Shown here: one piece after another, positions 43,704 to 53,897 of the stretch | Numbering within the stretch: the stretch's first letter is position 1 | How the letters are laid out: every line of letters begins with the position of its first letter | Origin: Chryseobacterium scophthalmum | GTDB lineage: Bacteria; Bacteroidota; Bacteroidia; Flavobacteriales; Weeksellaceae | Assembly (NCBI RefSeq): GCF_900143185.1 | Contig: NZ_FSRQ01000001.1 | Coordinates: 1,860,001 to 1,924,000, forward strand | Length of the DNA stretch: 64,000 bases | Direction of reading: 5' to 3' | The notes under the pieces: model-generated | What the model was told of the DNA's origin: nothing | The model's input: the letters and a program-made list of their open reading frames with translations, nothing else | The model's database searches: none | Made by a program: the position numbers and the translations under genes

Positions 43704-46700
43704 TTAATGTTTGTAGTTATACTTGAATTCTTTTAACAGTTTCCCGTTAATATCTTTGATATTTTCTAACCTATTAGCAGAATCATATTTGTAAATTTCT
43801 CTGATTCCTGATGGTGGAGTAATGCTTGTTACTCCAATTAACGGATCATACGTATAAGTAGATATCTGTGCATTTTGTAATGCAGACTCTTTTCTGAAAA
43901 TATCTAATTTACCTATCAAAGTCTGCTCAGTACCCGCATCAATATCACCATTTGAAGCCGAAATAATTTCTGCTGCCAATCCACTCGCTACAGAATAAGG
44001 AACACCTGTAATTTTAGCAATGGGCTGAGTTGAATTGTAACCCCAAATTACCGAAGTTACAATACCATCTTTTGTTGTGTATTGTTGTATGTTCCCTTTA
44101 CTATCGTATTTATCATAGATAACTTCCGCAGAAACAATATTTAACAAATCTGTAGAATTTATTTTGTAAGGTAAAGCTAATCCCGAAGTTTTTGTATTAG
44201 CTTCTGATTGAGATATAGGATAAACTATTTCAGATTTTGACACAATTTTACCGATATCTAATAAATCCTTCTTCCTAATAATCGTAGTCTCTAAAGGAAT
44301 ACCAATCATATTTTTCCCTATCAAATACTGATTATCTTTTTCGTGGGCATAGCTGTAAGAAATTTTCACTTGTTCCCCACTTGGTAATAGATTTTCTGCA
44401 CTTTGAAGATTGATTGGTTTTTGTAGATCATTACCATAAATATTTCTTGTTTTTGACTCTATAATTTTATTTCCTAAAAACTCTTTAGTAATGATTTCCA
44501 TATTTTCAATTTTTCCAGACTCTATAGCAATATATTTATTCTGAACATCATACAGCTCTGCTTCAATTGGTGGTGATGATGAAATTTGTTTATTATACTT
44601 CATGATATCCAAATCAAGTCCAAATGAAATATCTTTTCCGTTTAAGGGAATATAACCTGCCAATGGATTTTTCAAGAGTTTTATTTCATATTTATAATCC
44701 TGTATTTTGATTGTGTCATTCAATTTATTTAACATTATACTTTTTTTCAACAAACCACCTTTCCAGTTATTATAATCACCATAAAAATGTGAATGAAGTT
44801 TGCCTGTTAATCTGTTTTGTGTAAATTTATTTATAACACTTCCCAAATCATTGTATTCTGTAACTTGAGAATAAGTCACTATATCTGAAGTCCCATAAGC
44901 GTTATAACTTCCGCTGGAATTAGATACTACTACGTATTTTTTAATATATTCTCCACCATAAACCTCTCCTCCATTATCATTGAATCTTCTTAAAAGATTT
45001 TTTCGTAAAGATGTATATTGAAAAGGGAGATTTAAAACTCCACTCTCTTTAAGTTTGTTGGATAAATTATCAAAATAATTATACTTATATTGAAAAATAT
45101 TAGCTATATTATTTTCATTTATGTCTTCTATTTTACGTATCCTTAATCCACCTAAAGGAATCTCAACTTCAGTATCATAATATTTTCTCGATACAAGGCT
45201 CAAGCTGTATGAACATTTACAATTACCCATTCTATTCAGGATCACATTAACAGGTATTGAAGCACTAGGATCTGGAATAATATATTCTTTCGGAGGTCCG
45301 CTACTTCCATAATTGCCAGATCCGTATTTTGCAGCACCAAAGCACATTGTTTCTCGTATTTGATTGATATTATCATTGTTATTTTGACATGAATTTCCAA
45401 AAGCTATTTTAAGTCTTGGCATAACCTTTCCTAAAAGCATACTTGACGGGATGTAAACGTTAGTGTTAATATCTGGGTTTTCAGGATACTTGTTAACAAT
45501 AGATTGTATAGGTTCAGTAAAATTATCATCATAAGAAGTATTTGTCATGTACGTTCTATTGGATTCATAATATAATTTTTTACTTCCACCTGTTGGATAA
45601 TCTATTTTTACTAATGTTGCTAATTGTGAATATGAAGGGTTTGTATCTCGATTTCTTCCATTTTGAACCGTGATTTGTTCCAAAGTGTATTCGGTGTAAA
45701 CTTTTTGAGGAAGATTAGAGTTTGTTTCAGTATTATACAAGTTATTAATATATCCCCAGTAATCGTCATTGTTTGAATTTCTAGCAGGTATGGGACTGCT
45801 CTCATCGTAAGTAAACGAATATTGATTGTTTTGCAGATTGTCTTTTACATTATTAAGTTTTAGACGGTAATCTTGAAAGTTTTTATTACTTGAAGCAGAT
45901 TCAAAATAGGAGTAATTAAGATTAATGTCTTTGATAATCTTCCCTGAAGTACTAGTAACCAGTATTTTTCTGAGCGCTACTCCTGCTGGAGAGTTTAAAT
46001 CTTTTCTATAAACATCTGTATTGGTTGTTTTTAATCCATTTTCATTAGAATATTGGAAAGATATTTCACCCTCGGGAAATACTATTTTTGTTAATAGTTT
46101 ATCTGTATTAGAATTTGAACCTTCGTAACGTTCGTAGGCAGGAAGAGGTGGGGATTGTTCATATATTCCACCAGGTTGCTGTGTAATTAGAAAATTGGCT
46201 CTTTCAATTATATTTTTTCAGTATAAGAAAGTGTTTTACCATAAATAAATTCAATTTTTTTGTTAGAAACTGTTCTGATACTATCTAATGAATAAAGAGA
46301 TTGACTTAATACAAGAGATCCTGGTTCTCCACCATCAGAACTCATAATGTTTTTAGGTGTTAAATAAAAAATATTCCCTTCTTTATCTGTAATTTTAATT
46401 TTTTTGATCTCATCAAATGTTTCGATCTTAATATCATCATGTGGAATTGTGTAGCCATTCCCGTTACTGACAATAAAACTTCCGGTAATGTTGGGTAATT
46501 TATAATTAAAAATATCAGGTTTTGTATCATAATTCCCTTCGTAAAAACCTTCTATATAAGGCCTTATGTCATTATCGTATACACCGACATCTCTAATGTT
46601 TTGATTGGCAACATTTATATCTTTTGTATAGTGAGAAAAATACTTATCATCTTTATCAACAATATTTTGTGTAATATTACCAGGTATATTCAAAGCCCAG

Positions 46701-46990
46701 CCTAATCCTACAATTCCAGCTACTTCATTCAGTTTTATTCCGCCTGTATTGTACGATATTGAAATAGGGATATTTAGACCTTCACTTTGAATTGTATAAA
46801 TTGGAACATTTATATTAGCTTTTCCCTTAAATAAATCAACAGGTAATTTTCCAACTTTATCTAATGCATACGCATTAGCTGTTGTGGGAAAAGGAAGAAT
46901 ATTTCTTTTTTGCGAGTCGTTTCCTATTCCTAATTGCGCGTATCCCATAAAAACATAGGACAGCAAAAATAATATTAGAGTCTTCTTCAT
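43704..46990 (-). pseudogene. RHS/YD-repeat protein gene broken by a one-base frameshift
   Basis: The first part, 46208-46990 (260 codons), has a signal peptide (MKKTLILFLLSYVFMGYAQ) and the usual N-terminal block of Bacteroidetes YD proteins (VPIYTIQSEGLNIPISISYN; GGIKLNEVAGIVGLGWALN). It ends KTLSYTEKI and stops. In the next frame the sequence is open from 46219 without interruption (NIIERANFLITQQPGG ...) to 43704, and includes YD-type strands to the end. The total of 3287 bases is one short of 1096 codons. The shift lies in a run of six T at 46213-46218, where seven would restore one frame. The first in-frame start of the lower part is TTG 45740, too far down to be natural. Confidence 0.8.
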
Positions 46991-46996
46991 TGTATT

Positions 46997-48610
46997 TTAT
47001 TTTTTAATCAATTTAGCATTCGCAGTTTTTTCAGTATCAGTTTTTATCACAATCAGATACGCTCCCTGAATCAAATTCTGTGTATTAATCTTCGTTACTT
47101 TATTTTTTGTTTTCAAGCTTTGAAGCTGTCTTCCGCCCATATCATAAAGAGTAATATCAGCTTCTTTGAAATCAAACCCAATTTCCACATAAGCATAATC
47201 TGAAACAGGATTAGGGTAAATCTTAATATTCTGTTTTTCTATTAACTGGTCAATCTGCGAATCTCCCAATTTTACAATCTTCCAGTTCTCTTTCCCCAAT
47301 TCTTCAGCACTTGTTCCTGCCAAAACGATTGAACCGTCTTTATTCATTTTCAGATCAGAAAGTCTTTCTTCTTTCTTCCTTGATTCACCTTTTATATGTT
47401 TGCGCCACTGTTCATTCCCGTCATTGTCGATATAAAGCATCCAAAAGGTCTCATCATCAGTTTCAATTCTTCCTTCAGCCTGAGTGTAACCTCCGAGTAA
47501 AACGCCTTTAGAATTCTTCCCATCTCTTGCGTTTATCACATTCATTCCCATCAGAATATCACGGTTTTTAAAATTGTAAGATTTCTGCCACTGTTCTTCT
47601 CCTTTTGTGTTTAAAGAGATCAGCCAGACATCAGTTCCTTCTTCAATTCCTACGGTCTTGTTACCAGATTTCTCTGATCTCGATTCTCCGCCAATAATAT
47701 ATCCCGATGAAGTAAAAACCATGGTTCTCAAATGGTCATCACCTTTACCTCCGAAGTTCTTTTCCCATTCAATTTTGTTGTCTTTGTTGAGCTTTATTAC
47801 CCAGTAATCGCCCTCTCCGAAATTGGGGCTGGATTTGGAGGTTCGTGATACAGGATTCGAGGTTTCGTTACTACCACTGTTTCCCGCTGAACTCGAATCC
47901 CGTAACTCAGAACTCCTTGAATAGATTCCCAATAGCGCTCCTCCATCCGGTGTAGGAATCATTTTTTCCACCTCATCCAAACCTCTTCCGCCTATAATTA
48001 ATTCTGAAAGTACTTTTCCGTTCTTGTCAAGTCTTGTTACCGTAACATCTTTCGATCCGAATCCGTTGGCAGCATTCTGAATATTTCCAGCGACCATAAA
48101 ACCAAAATCAGCAGTCTGAATCACGGATCTTGCTTCTTCATCCTGTGACGTTCCTAAAGTTTTCTGCCATAATTCATCCCCGAATTCATTGATTCTGATC
48201 AGCCAGATATCAGATCCTCCTTTAGAAGCATCTTTTTTATCTAAACCTTTTCCGGAAAAAGAAGTTCCTGCCAAAAGAAATCCTCCTTCCTGGGTTGCAA
48301 CCGTTGACGATAAAAAGTCGTGATTCTGTCCTGAGAAATACTTTTCCCAAACTTCTTCTCCCTGTTGATTTAATTTAACAAGATGAAAATCGTAGCCGTT
48401 GTTTTGTTTTGAAGCTGCAGATGACACTGCAGTTTTACCTGCTGCCTGAATACTGCTACCTGTTACGAGATATTGATGATCGACAGTTGTGGTAACTTGT
48501 GAGAGAAAATCCTGTGTAGAAGATTTAATATCTTTCTGCCATACCACATCCTGAGCATATAATACAGCAGTTGTGCATACGAAAAATGCACTCGTGTAGA
48601 GTTTTTTCAT
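46997..48610 (-). CDS. T9SS-sorted repeat (propeller-like) surface protein
   Basis: 537 residues, signal peptide MKKLYTSAFFVCTTAVLYAQ. The body repeats a unit of about 45-60 residues with GGFLLAGTS, WLIRINEFGDELWQKTLG and similar GG...W.IKL...G...W.K patterns, as in beta-propeller or delta-60 repeat proteins. A Ser-rich linker (about 225-260) interrupts the repeats. The C-terminus is a type A T9SS sorting domain (IKIYPNPVSDYAYVEIGF; NLIQGAYLIVIKT). First gene of the RHS operon, six bases upstream of the YD gene, so the three surface proteins are probably made together. Confidence 0.8.
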   Translation of the reverse strand: MKKLYTSAFFVCTTAVLYAQDVVWQKDIKSSTQDFLSQVTTTVDHQYLVTGSSIQAAGKTAVSSAASKQNNGYDFHLVKLNQQGEEVWEKYFSGQNHDFLSSTVATQEGGFLLAGTSFSGKGLDKKDASKGGSDIWLIRINEFGDELWQKTLGTSQDEEARSVIQTADFGFMVAGNIQNAANGFGSKDVTVTRLDKNGKVLSELIIGGRGLDEVEKMIPTPDGGALLGIYSRSSELRDSSSAGNSGSNETSNPVSRTSKSSPNFGEGDYWVIKLNKDNKIEWEKNFGGKGDDHLRTMVFTSSGYIIGGESRSEKSGNKTVGIEEGTDVWLISLNTKGEEQWQKSYNFKNRDILMGMNVINARDGKNSKGVLLGGYTQAEGRIETDDETFWMLYIDNDGNEQWRKHIKGESRKKEERLSDLKMNKDGSIVLAGTSAEELGKENWKIVKLGDSQIDQLIEKQNIKIYPNPVSDYAYVEIGFDFKEADITLYDMGGRQLQSLKTKNKVTKINTQNLIQGAYLIVIKTDTEKTANAKLIKK

Positions 48611-48950
48611 GATTTGCGTTTTTTAATTATTATTTCCTACTAAATTAACTTTTTTTAACAAATTTCACAAGCATTTTGATACAAATTTGACAAACATGAT
48701 TATTTATTCTGTAAAAATAAGTCTGCGTTGCGACAGAAATTGACGTGTTAAAAAATAAATGCGTGTGGCAAAAAAAGAGAAAGAATAGTGACAAACTTAA
48801 TTGAACTAGCTTTTGAAATTAAAACTAAGTAATTTATAATTATGTTTATTTTTTTGATAATAGAATTTATAAAAACTTACTCAAAACTCCATTTTCAAAT
48901 GTCATTCCAGAATTTAAACAAATAAGTTAAGAATTGTAATTTTTTATTTT
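48611..48950. other. AT-rich intergenic region upstream of the RHS operon
   Basis: About 340 bases between divergent-side DNA of the RHS operon and the hemL terminator. No open frame of note, no clear promoter of TTTG/TAnnTTTG form and no repeat was recognised. The promoter of the RHS operon should lie here but cannot be placed. Confidence 0.5.
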
Positions 48951-48954
48951 AAAC

Positions 48955-48987
48955 AAAAAGGATGAAGTTTTAAACCTCATCCTTTAT
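48955..48987 (-). terminator. Terminator after hemL
   Basis: AAAGGATGA (48957-48965) pairs with TCATCCTTT (48977-48985), with an A/T-rich flank that reads as a T run on the minus strand. Confidence 0.75.
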
Positions 48988-49005
48988 AATTTATGTCTTA
49001 TAATT

Positions 49006-50289
49006 TTAAGAATACTGAAATTTTCTTACAGCTTCTAAAGTCATATCGATTTCTTTGTCTTTGATCGCATTACTGATGAAATAGGTTTCATAACCACTTG
49101 GCGGAAGATAAATTCCGTTGGTCAACATCTGATGAAAGAAATTATTAAACAGTGCATGATTAGCATTCTGTGCCTCATCAAAATTAGAAACCGCATTGAT
49201 GTGGAAGAAAACCGACATCATTGAGCCTTTTCTGTTGATCCTGTGCTCAATTCCTTTTTCACTTAAAATTTTTCCGATTTCAAAGTCTAAAGTTTCTGTT
49301 GTTTTAGCTAATCTGTTGAAAAATTCAGGGTCATTTTTAATGATTTGCAAAGTTTTTAAACCTGCTCTCATTGCCAAAGGATTTCCACTTAGTGTTCCTG
49401 CCTGATAAACGCCGCCTTTTGGAGCCAAATGGTCCATAATTTCGTTTCTTCCAGCAAAAGCTCCTACCGGAAGTCCACCTCCGATTACTTTACCGTAAGT
49501 TACCAAATCGGCTTTCACATTAAACAATTCCTGAGCTCCACCAAAAGCTAGTCTGAAACCTGTCATTACTTCATCAAAAATCAATAAAGCTCCGTTTTCG
49601 TCACAGATTTTTCTTAATTTTTGTAAGAAATCGTTTTCAGGAAGTACACAACCCATGTTTCCTGCAACTGGTTCGATAATTACCGCTGCAATTTCACCCT
49701 GATTATGTCTGAACAGATCTTCAACTTGCTCAAAATCATTATATCTCGCTAACAAAGTGTCTTTTGCTGTTCCAGCCGTTACGCCCGGAGAATTTGGATT
49801 TCCAAAAGTAGCAGCGCCACTTCCCGCTTTTATTAAAAATGAATCTGAATGTCCGTGATAACAGCCTTCAAATTTTATAAACTTATCTCTTCCTGTAAAA
49901 CCTCTTGCCAATCTGATTGCGCTCATACAAGCTTCTGTACCTGAAGAAACCATTCTGATCTGGTCGATATTCGGAACATTTTCGGTAATGAATTTTGCAA
50001 TTTCAGTTTCCAATTCTGTTGGTGCACCAAAAGAGAAACCTTTTTGTGCCTGAATTTTTAATTCTTCTAAAACTTCAGGATGGGTGTGACCCAAAATTGC
50101 AGGTCCCCAAGAATTAATGTAGTCTACATACGTGTTATCATCGGCATCTGTAAGGTAAGCGCCTTTCGCAGATTTCATAAAAACGGGAACTCCACCCACC
50201 GATTTAAACGCACGAACCGGAGAATTTACACCTCCCGGAATATATTTGTAAGCTTCTTCAAATAAAGCTGAACTTCTTTGGTATTTCAT
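49006..50289 (-). CDS. hemL: Glutamate-1-semialdehyde 2,1-aminomutase
   Basis: PLP enzyme that converts glutamate-1-semialdehyde to 5-aminolevulinate in the C5 route to haem. 427 residues, the normal length. The start [24 protein letters not shown] and the PLP lysine K267 in [15 protein letters not shown] are diagnostic, as are [33 protein letters not shown] and GNMGCVLPE. No other hem gene adjoins it in the window. The preceding intergenic sequence has an 11-base inverted repeat (50303-50366). Confidence 0.96.
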   Translation of the reverse strand: MKYQRSSALFEEAYKYIPGGVNSPVRAFKSVGGVPVFMKSAKGAYLTDADDNTYVDYINSWGPAILGHTHPEVLEELKIQAQKGFSFGAPTELETEIAKFITENVPNIDQIRMVSSGTEACMSAIRLARGFTGRDKFIKFEGCYHGHSDSFLIKAGSGAATFGNPNSPGVTAGTAKDTLLARYNDFEQVEDLFRHNQGEIAAVIIEPVAGNMGCVLPENDFLQKLRKICDENGALLIFDEVMTGFRLAFGGAQELFNVKADLVTYGKVIGGGLPVGAFAGRNEIMDHLAPKGGVYQAGTLSGNPLAMRAGLKTLQIIKNDPEFFNRLAKTTETLDFEIGKILSEKGIEHRINRKGSMMSVFFHINAVSNFDEAQNANHALFNNFFHQMLTNGIYLPPSGYETYFISNAIKDKEIDMTLEAVRKFQYS

Positions 50290-50302
50290 TATATTTAGTT
50301 GA

Positions 50303-50366
50303 TAGTTGATGGTAATTAGTTAATAGCGATTAATTATCAGTTCTTAAAACTAACAACCATCAACTA
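50303..50366. repeat. Inverted repeat upstream of hemL
   Basis: TAGTTGATGGT (50303-50313) and ACCATCAACTA (50356-50366) flank an AT-rich spacer. There is no T run, so it is more likely a dispersed intergenic repeat or regulatory hairpin than a terminator. Confidence 0.45.
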
Positions 50367-50383
50367 AAACCTAACAACTGATT

Positions 50384-51442
50384 TTAGTTTCTAGGTTTTT
50401 TGTCAATCAGATAAATAAGCTGTCCAGCAGATGGTTTTTGACCTTCATCCATTCTGTTTTTAGCGTATAATTTATGGAGTTTGATACCAAATTTCTGTGC
50501 GATATCATACATATCTTCACCAGATTCGGCTTTATAGATTGCAGTATTTCCTTCAGAATTTTTAGATTCAAGGAAAACGACTTCATTTTTTGCCAATGCC
50601 GTTCCTTCAAGCTCATTCCATTTCATCAGTTTACTTTCGCTGATTTTAAATTTCTTAGCAATATACTGTACATCAGTATCTTCAGGAATTACAATATATT
50701 TTAAACCGCCATTCGGATGGCTTTTAATTAAAATTGAATTAAGAATTTCAGCTTTGGTTTTAATTCTTTCCACTCTCTGCTGTTGTTGCGCATAAGAAGT
50801 CGCTTTGTAAGGAACTTTTACAGTAACAGGAGTTGTCGTCTTTTTTGTAGCTTTTGCAGGCTCCATTCTCGCCATGAAAGTACGGTCGTCTTTCAGATCA
50901 GGATATTTTTTTAATACTGCATAAAGAACTTCCTTAGAATTTACTTCATCAAACTCATACAGCTTGTATTTTTCAATTTTTCCGATAAGAATTGATGCAT
51001 AACGAGGATTGGTTGCGTAACCAGCTTTTTTTAAACCATGCGCCCAAGCTCTGTAATCTTTCATATCAAGATCAAAAAGTTTGGTGTAATATTTTCTTGT
51101 TGCCAAAAATATAGAGTGGTCTTCGTAAGATTGTTTAGGATCGTCATACACACGGAAACATTCATTTGGAGCATCATCGGTGTGCTTCATTGTCTTTCCG
51201 GTCCAGTCTTCTTTACATTTTATACCGAAATGGTTTTTGCCTTCCTGCGCCAAACGGCTTTGTCCGCCACCTGTTTCTAAAAGTCCTTGCGCAAGAGTAA
51301 TTGAAGCCGGAATTTTATATTTTTCCATTTCTTCAACCGCATATTGAGCAAATTTCTGAATGTATTGATCTTCTGTAGCCCAGGTCTGAGCTGAGAATTT
51401 TGATAAAACTAAAAGGCTAATTAGTAAGAAAAGTCTTTTCAT
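50384..51442 (-). CDS. GH73-type glucosaminidase with two LysM domains
   Basis: Exported peptidoglycan hydrolase cutting N-acetylglucosaminyl linkages. 352 residues, signal peptide MKRLFLLISLLVLSKFSAQ. The catalytic glucosaminidase domain (about 25-165) has the acid Glu E56 in AQGLLETGGGQS, followed by HFGIKCKEDW and AGYATNPRYA. A Lys/Thr-rich linker leads to two LysM domains: IVIPEDTDVQYIAKKFKIS and YKAESGEDMYDIAQKFGI. It appears to be monocistronic. Likely a housekeeping cell-wall enzyme. Confidence 0.9.
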   Translation of the reverse strand: MKRLFLLISLLVLSKFSAQTWATEDQYIQKFAQYAVEEMEKYKIPASITLAQGLLETGGGQSRLAQEGKNHFGIKCKEDWTGKTMKHTDDAPNECFRVYDDPKQSYEDHSIFLATRKYYTKLFDLDMKDYRAWAHGLKKAGYATNPRYASILIGKIEKYKLYEFDEVNSKEVLYAVLKKYPDLKDDRTFMARMEPAKATKKTTTPVTVKVPYKATSYAQQQQRVERIKTKAEILNSILIKSHPNGGLKYIVIPEDTDVQYIAKKFKISESKLMKWNELEGTALAKNEVVFLESKNSEGNTAIYKAESGEDMYDIAQKFGIKLHKLYAKNRMDEGQKPSAGQLIYLIDKKPRN

Positions 51443-51520
51443 GTTTTTTGATTTTTAAAGCCAGACAAGTAATCACTTGCATTTTAAAATTGCTGCATGA
51501 ATGCATCATGCTTTTCAGCT

Positions 51521-52429
51521 TTATATTATTAAATTTCTATTTTGTTTTTCTAAAAGCAAATTGGCTCCTTCTATTCCCTGCAAACCTCCGGTATGAAAAC
51601 ACAGAATTTTGCTTCCTTCAGGAAAATAATCAGCATCAATCATTTCAAAAACTTTCTGCATCATTTTTCCTGTATACACTGGTTCTAAAGGAATATCAAA
51701 TTTCGCTTTAAAATCATTGATATAACGAACATTTTCATCATTTATTTTACCATAACCGCCAAAAGCAGCATCGGTTAGATGAAAATTTCTTTTAGAGGTT
51801 AATTCTGATATTTTGCTTTCTAAAGAAGAATCTTCAACTACTTTAAAACCTATAACTTTCTGATTATCTTCACAAAATTCTGAAATCCCCGCCAAAGTAC
51901 CTCCGGTTCCAACTGCTGTGCAAAGATAATCAAAATCTTTTGTATCGTTATTGAGCATCATTTTTACGCCCTGAACAGCGTGTTTATTGGTTCCGCCTTC
52001 AGGAATTATTAATGCTTCAGGAAATTCATGTTGTAAAAATTCGGTCAGTTTTTCTTTATGGCGATATTCTTCACGCGAAACAAATTTTAAATTCATTCCG
52101 TTTCTTTTGGCAAAAAGTAAAGTGGGATTATCCCGCCATTTTTTTTCTAATTCTTCGCCTCTTATAATGCCTAAAGTTTTAATTCCAAAAAGATTTCCTG
52201 TGGCAGAAACTGCCGAAATATGGTTTGAATAGGCTCCGCCAAATGTAATGATTAAAGGATTTTCCGGCAGAGTTTCTAAATAATTATTGATGTTATAAAA
52301 AAGTTTCCAGTATTTGTTTCCTGAAATTTGAGGATGAATGAAGTCTTCTCTTTTGATGAAAAGTTTTACTTTTTTATTAATTAGGATTTCCTGAATGGGA
52401 ATAGTTTCTGTAGGAAGTTGTAATAGCAT
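51521..52429 (-). CDS. ACC deaminase / D-cysteine desulfhydrase-like PLP enzyme
   Basis: 302 residues, cytosolic, fold-type II PLP enzyme. The PLP lysine is K39 in QISGNKYWKL; GGAYSNHISAVSATGN and the phosphate loop AVGTGGTLAG follow. The C-terminus ends HTGGLQGIEGANLLLEKQ. The family includes 1-aminocyclopropane-1-carboxylate deaminase and D-cysteine desulfhydrase; the latter is more common outside rhizosphere bacteria. The sequence does not decide between them. Confidence 0.82.
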   Translation of the reverse strand: MLLQLPTETIPIQEILINKKVKLFIKREDFIHPQISGNKYWKLFYNINNYLETLPENPLIITFGGAYSNHISAVSATGNLFGIKTLGIIRGEELEKKWRDNPTLLFAKRNGMNLKFVSREEYRHKEKLTEFLQHEFPEALIIPEGGTNKHAVQGVKMMLNNDTKDFDYLCTAVGTGGTLAGISEFCEDNQKVIGFKVVEDSSLESKISELTSKRNFHLTDAAFGGYGKINDENVRYINDFKAKFDIPLEPVYTGKMMQKVFEMIDADYFPEGSKILCFHTGGLQGIEGANLLLEKQNRNLII

Positions 52430-52539
52430 TTCTTCGTTTAAATGATATTTGTTTTAACAAAATTAGTTTTTTTATTTGAGCTTGTGTAAGTAACACTAAT
52501 TCTTAAGCAAAATTGAGGATATTTTGTGAAGGTATTTTT

Positions 52540-52602
52540 AAACCACCCCGTCAAAAATTCTTTGAATTTTTGCCACCCCTCCAGAGGAGGGGAATTTTGT
52601 TC
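52540..52602. repeat. Intergenic palindromic repeat
   Basis: AAAAATTC-TTT-GAATTTTT (52553-52571) and CCCCTCC-AGA-GGAGGGG (about 52575-52591) in tandem, preceded by CCACCCCGTC. It lies in the gap between the PLP enzyme and the HExxH protein. The tract resembles dispersed repeats I recall from related genomes. Confidence 0.5.
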
Positions 52603-52627
52603 CACATTTTTTATAACGAATTTATAA

Positions 52628-52954
52628 TTAAAAGTATTTTCTGAATGCCCAGAATTTTCTATTTTTAAGATAATTTAAATCATGTTCCATTGAATAAGCT
52701 TCTCTTTCAAAAGAAATTGCGTGATAGGCTGCATGTGCATTTTTAAGTCTGAAGAAATGATAGTAATATTCTGCAACATATAAAATGTAAAAGAAGACAA
52801 TCAATAACTCCAATTGCTGTCTGATATGAATTTTTTCATGATTAATCAGAACTCTATTCTTCTTATCTTCAGGATTTTTAATGAAAATAAAAGGATAGAG
52901 CGTAATGCCGTTTATTTTTGTATTTTTGAGGAGCTTTTGGCACACAATTATCAT
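52628..52954 (-). CDS. Small membrane protein with an HExxH motif
   Basis: 108 residues. The segment VLINHEKIHIRQQLE holds a perfect HExxH zincin signature (H39, E40, H43), and a Glu-rich FEREAYSMEHDL further on could supply a third ligand. One or two hydrophobic helices at about 48-66 follow the motif. I recognise no named family, but the arrangement suggests a small membrane metalloprotease or a remnant of one. A -7 box at 52960-52967 lies so close to the ATG that the message would be almost leaderless. Divergent from the DUF5522 gene. Confidence 0.65.
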   Translation of the reverse strand: MIIVCQKLLKNTKINGITLYPFIFIKNPEDKKNRVLINHEKIHIRQQLELLIVFFYILYVAEYYYHFFRLKNAHAAYHAISFEREAYSMEHDLNYLKNRKFWAFRKYF

Positions 52955-52959
52955 GATAA

Positions 52960-52967
52960 CAAATATA
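52960..52967 (-). promoter_or_regulatory. Probable -7 box of the HExxH protein gene
   Basis: Minus-strand TATATTTG ends six bases before the start codon, so transcription would begin at or next to the ATG at 52954. Confidence 0.35.
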
Positions 52968-52982
52968 AAAGTTTTGATTTAA

Positions 52983-53168
<186 letters not shown>

Positions 53169-53169
53169 A

Positions 53170-53697
53170 ATGAAGAAATATATTTTTATTTTGCTTGCAG
53201 CAAGTTTAGGTTTATCGTCTTGTAGCCCATTTCAGGTACGTTCAGATTATGCTCAAACTGCTAATTTTACGACTTACAAAACATATAAAATCAGAATCGA
53301 TGATTTGAAACTGAATGACATCGATAAAGACAGAGTTTTGAATGAGCTGTCTAAACAATTGCAGATGAAAGGACTTCAACCGGGAGAAAATCCTGATTTG
53401 ATTGTGAATGTAAAAGCTAACCACAAAAAAATTACCGATATCAACAGCACAAATCCTTACGGAATGTGGGGATGGGGCGGTGGTTTCGGTTGGGGAATCG
53501 GAATGAACAGAACCTGGACCAGCAATTATAATGAAGGTGCAATTATTGTAGATCTTGTAGACTCTAGATCTCAAAAATTAGTTTGGCAAGGAATCGGTAG
53601 CGGAATTTCTGTAGACCGACCAAAAGCTAAACAAAAACAAATTCCTCAGATTGTAGCCGAAATTATGGCAAACTATCCTCCGGGAATGAAAAAATAA
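53170..53697 (+). CDS. DUF4136 domain lipoprotein
   Basis: 175 residues, lipoprotein signal MKKYIFILLAASLGLSSC (Cys18). The mature domain shows FTTYKTYKIRID, NPDLIVNVKANHKKI, GAIIVDLVDSRSQKLVWQG and PQIVAEIMANYPPG, all typical of DUF4136. A Gly/Trp-rich loop (GMWGWGGGFGWGIGMN) lies in the middle. Function of the family is unknown. It is translationally coupled to DUF5522 and ends at a terminator. Confidence 0.87.
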   Translation: MKKYIFILLAASLGLSSCSPFQVRSDYAQTANFTTYKTYKIRIDDLKLNDIDKDRVLNELSKQLQMKGLQPGENPDLIVNVKANHKKITDINSTNPYGMWGWGGGFGWGIGMNRTWTSNYNEGAIIVDLVDSRSQKLVWQGIGSGISVDRPKAKQKQIPQIVAEIMANYPPGMKK

Positions 53698-53719
53698 AAT
53701 TTTTATTTTAAATTATATT

Positions 53720-53754
53720 AAAAGTCAACACAAAATTTTGTGTTGACTTTTTTT
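53720..53754 (+). terminator. Terminator after the DUF4136 gene
   Basis: Perfect palindrome AAAAGTCAACACAAAA / TTTTGTGTTGACTTTT with a T run following. Confidence 0.9.
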
Positions 53755-53897
53755 ATGCGATATTTCTTGAAATAAGTGATGTGAAATTTTACAAAAACTT
53801 AACCTGTTTGTGGAAAAGATAATTGCTTTTAAATTTAATAATAATGTAATTTTACATTTACCAAATTGTTTTAATCTTACCAAAAAATTATATTATT

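Noticed and set aside
43704..45740. Independent gene starting at TTG 45740
   Set aside because: The frame is open for 159 more codons upstream to 46219 and joins the N-terminal half by a one-base change, so the TTG is internal.
46205..46225. Programmed -1 frameshift in the YD-repeat gene
   Set aside because: The coding strand reads A-AAA-ATA at the junction in the zero frame, which lacks a proper slippery heptamer, and no stimulatory structure was noticed. A deletion, phase variation or sequencing error is simpler.
50407..50616. Antisense and alternative-frame open frames inside the glucosaminidase and other large genes
   Set aside because: They are shadows of real genes with biased composition and no recognisable features.
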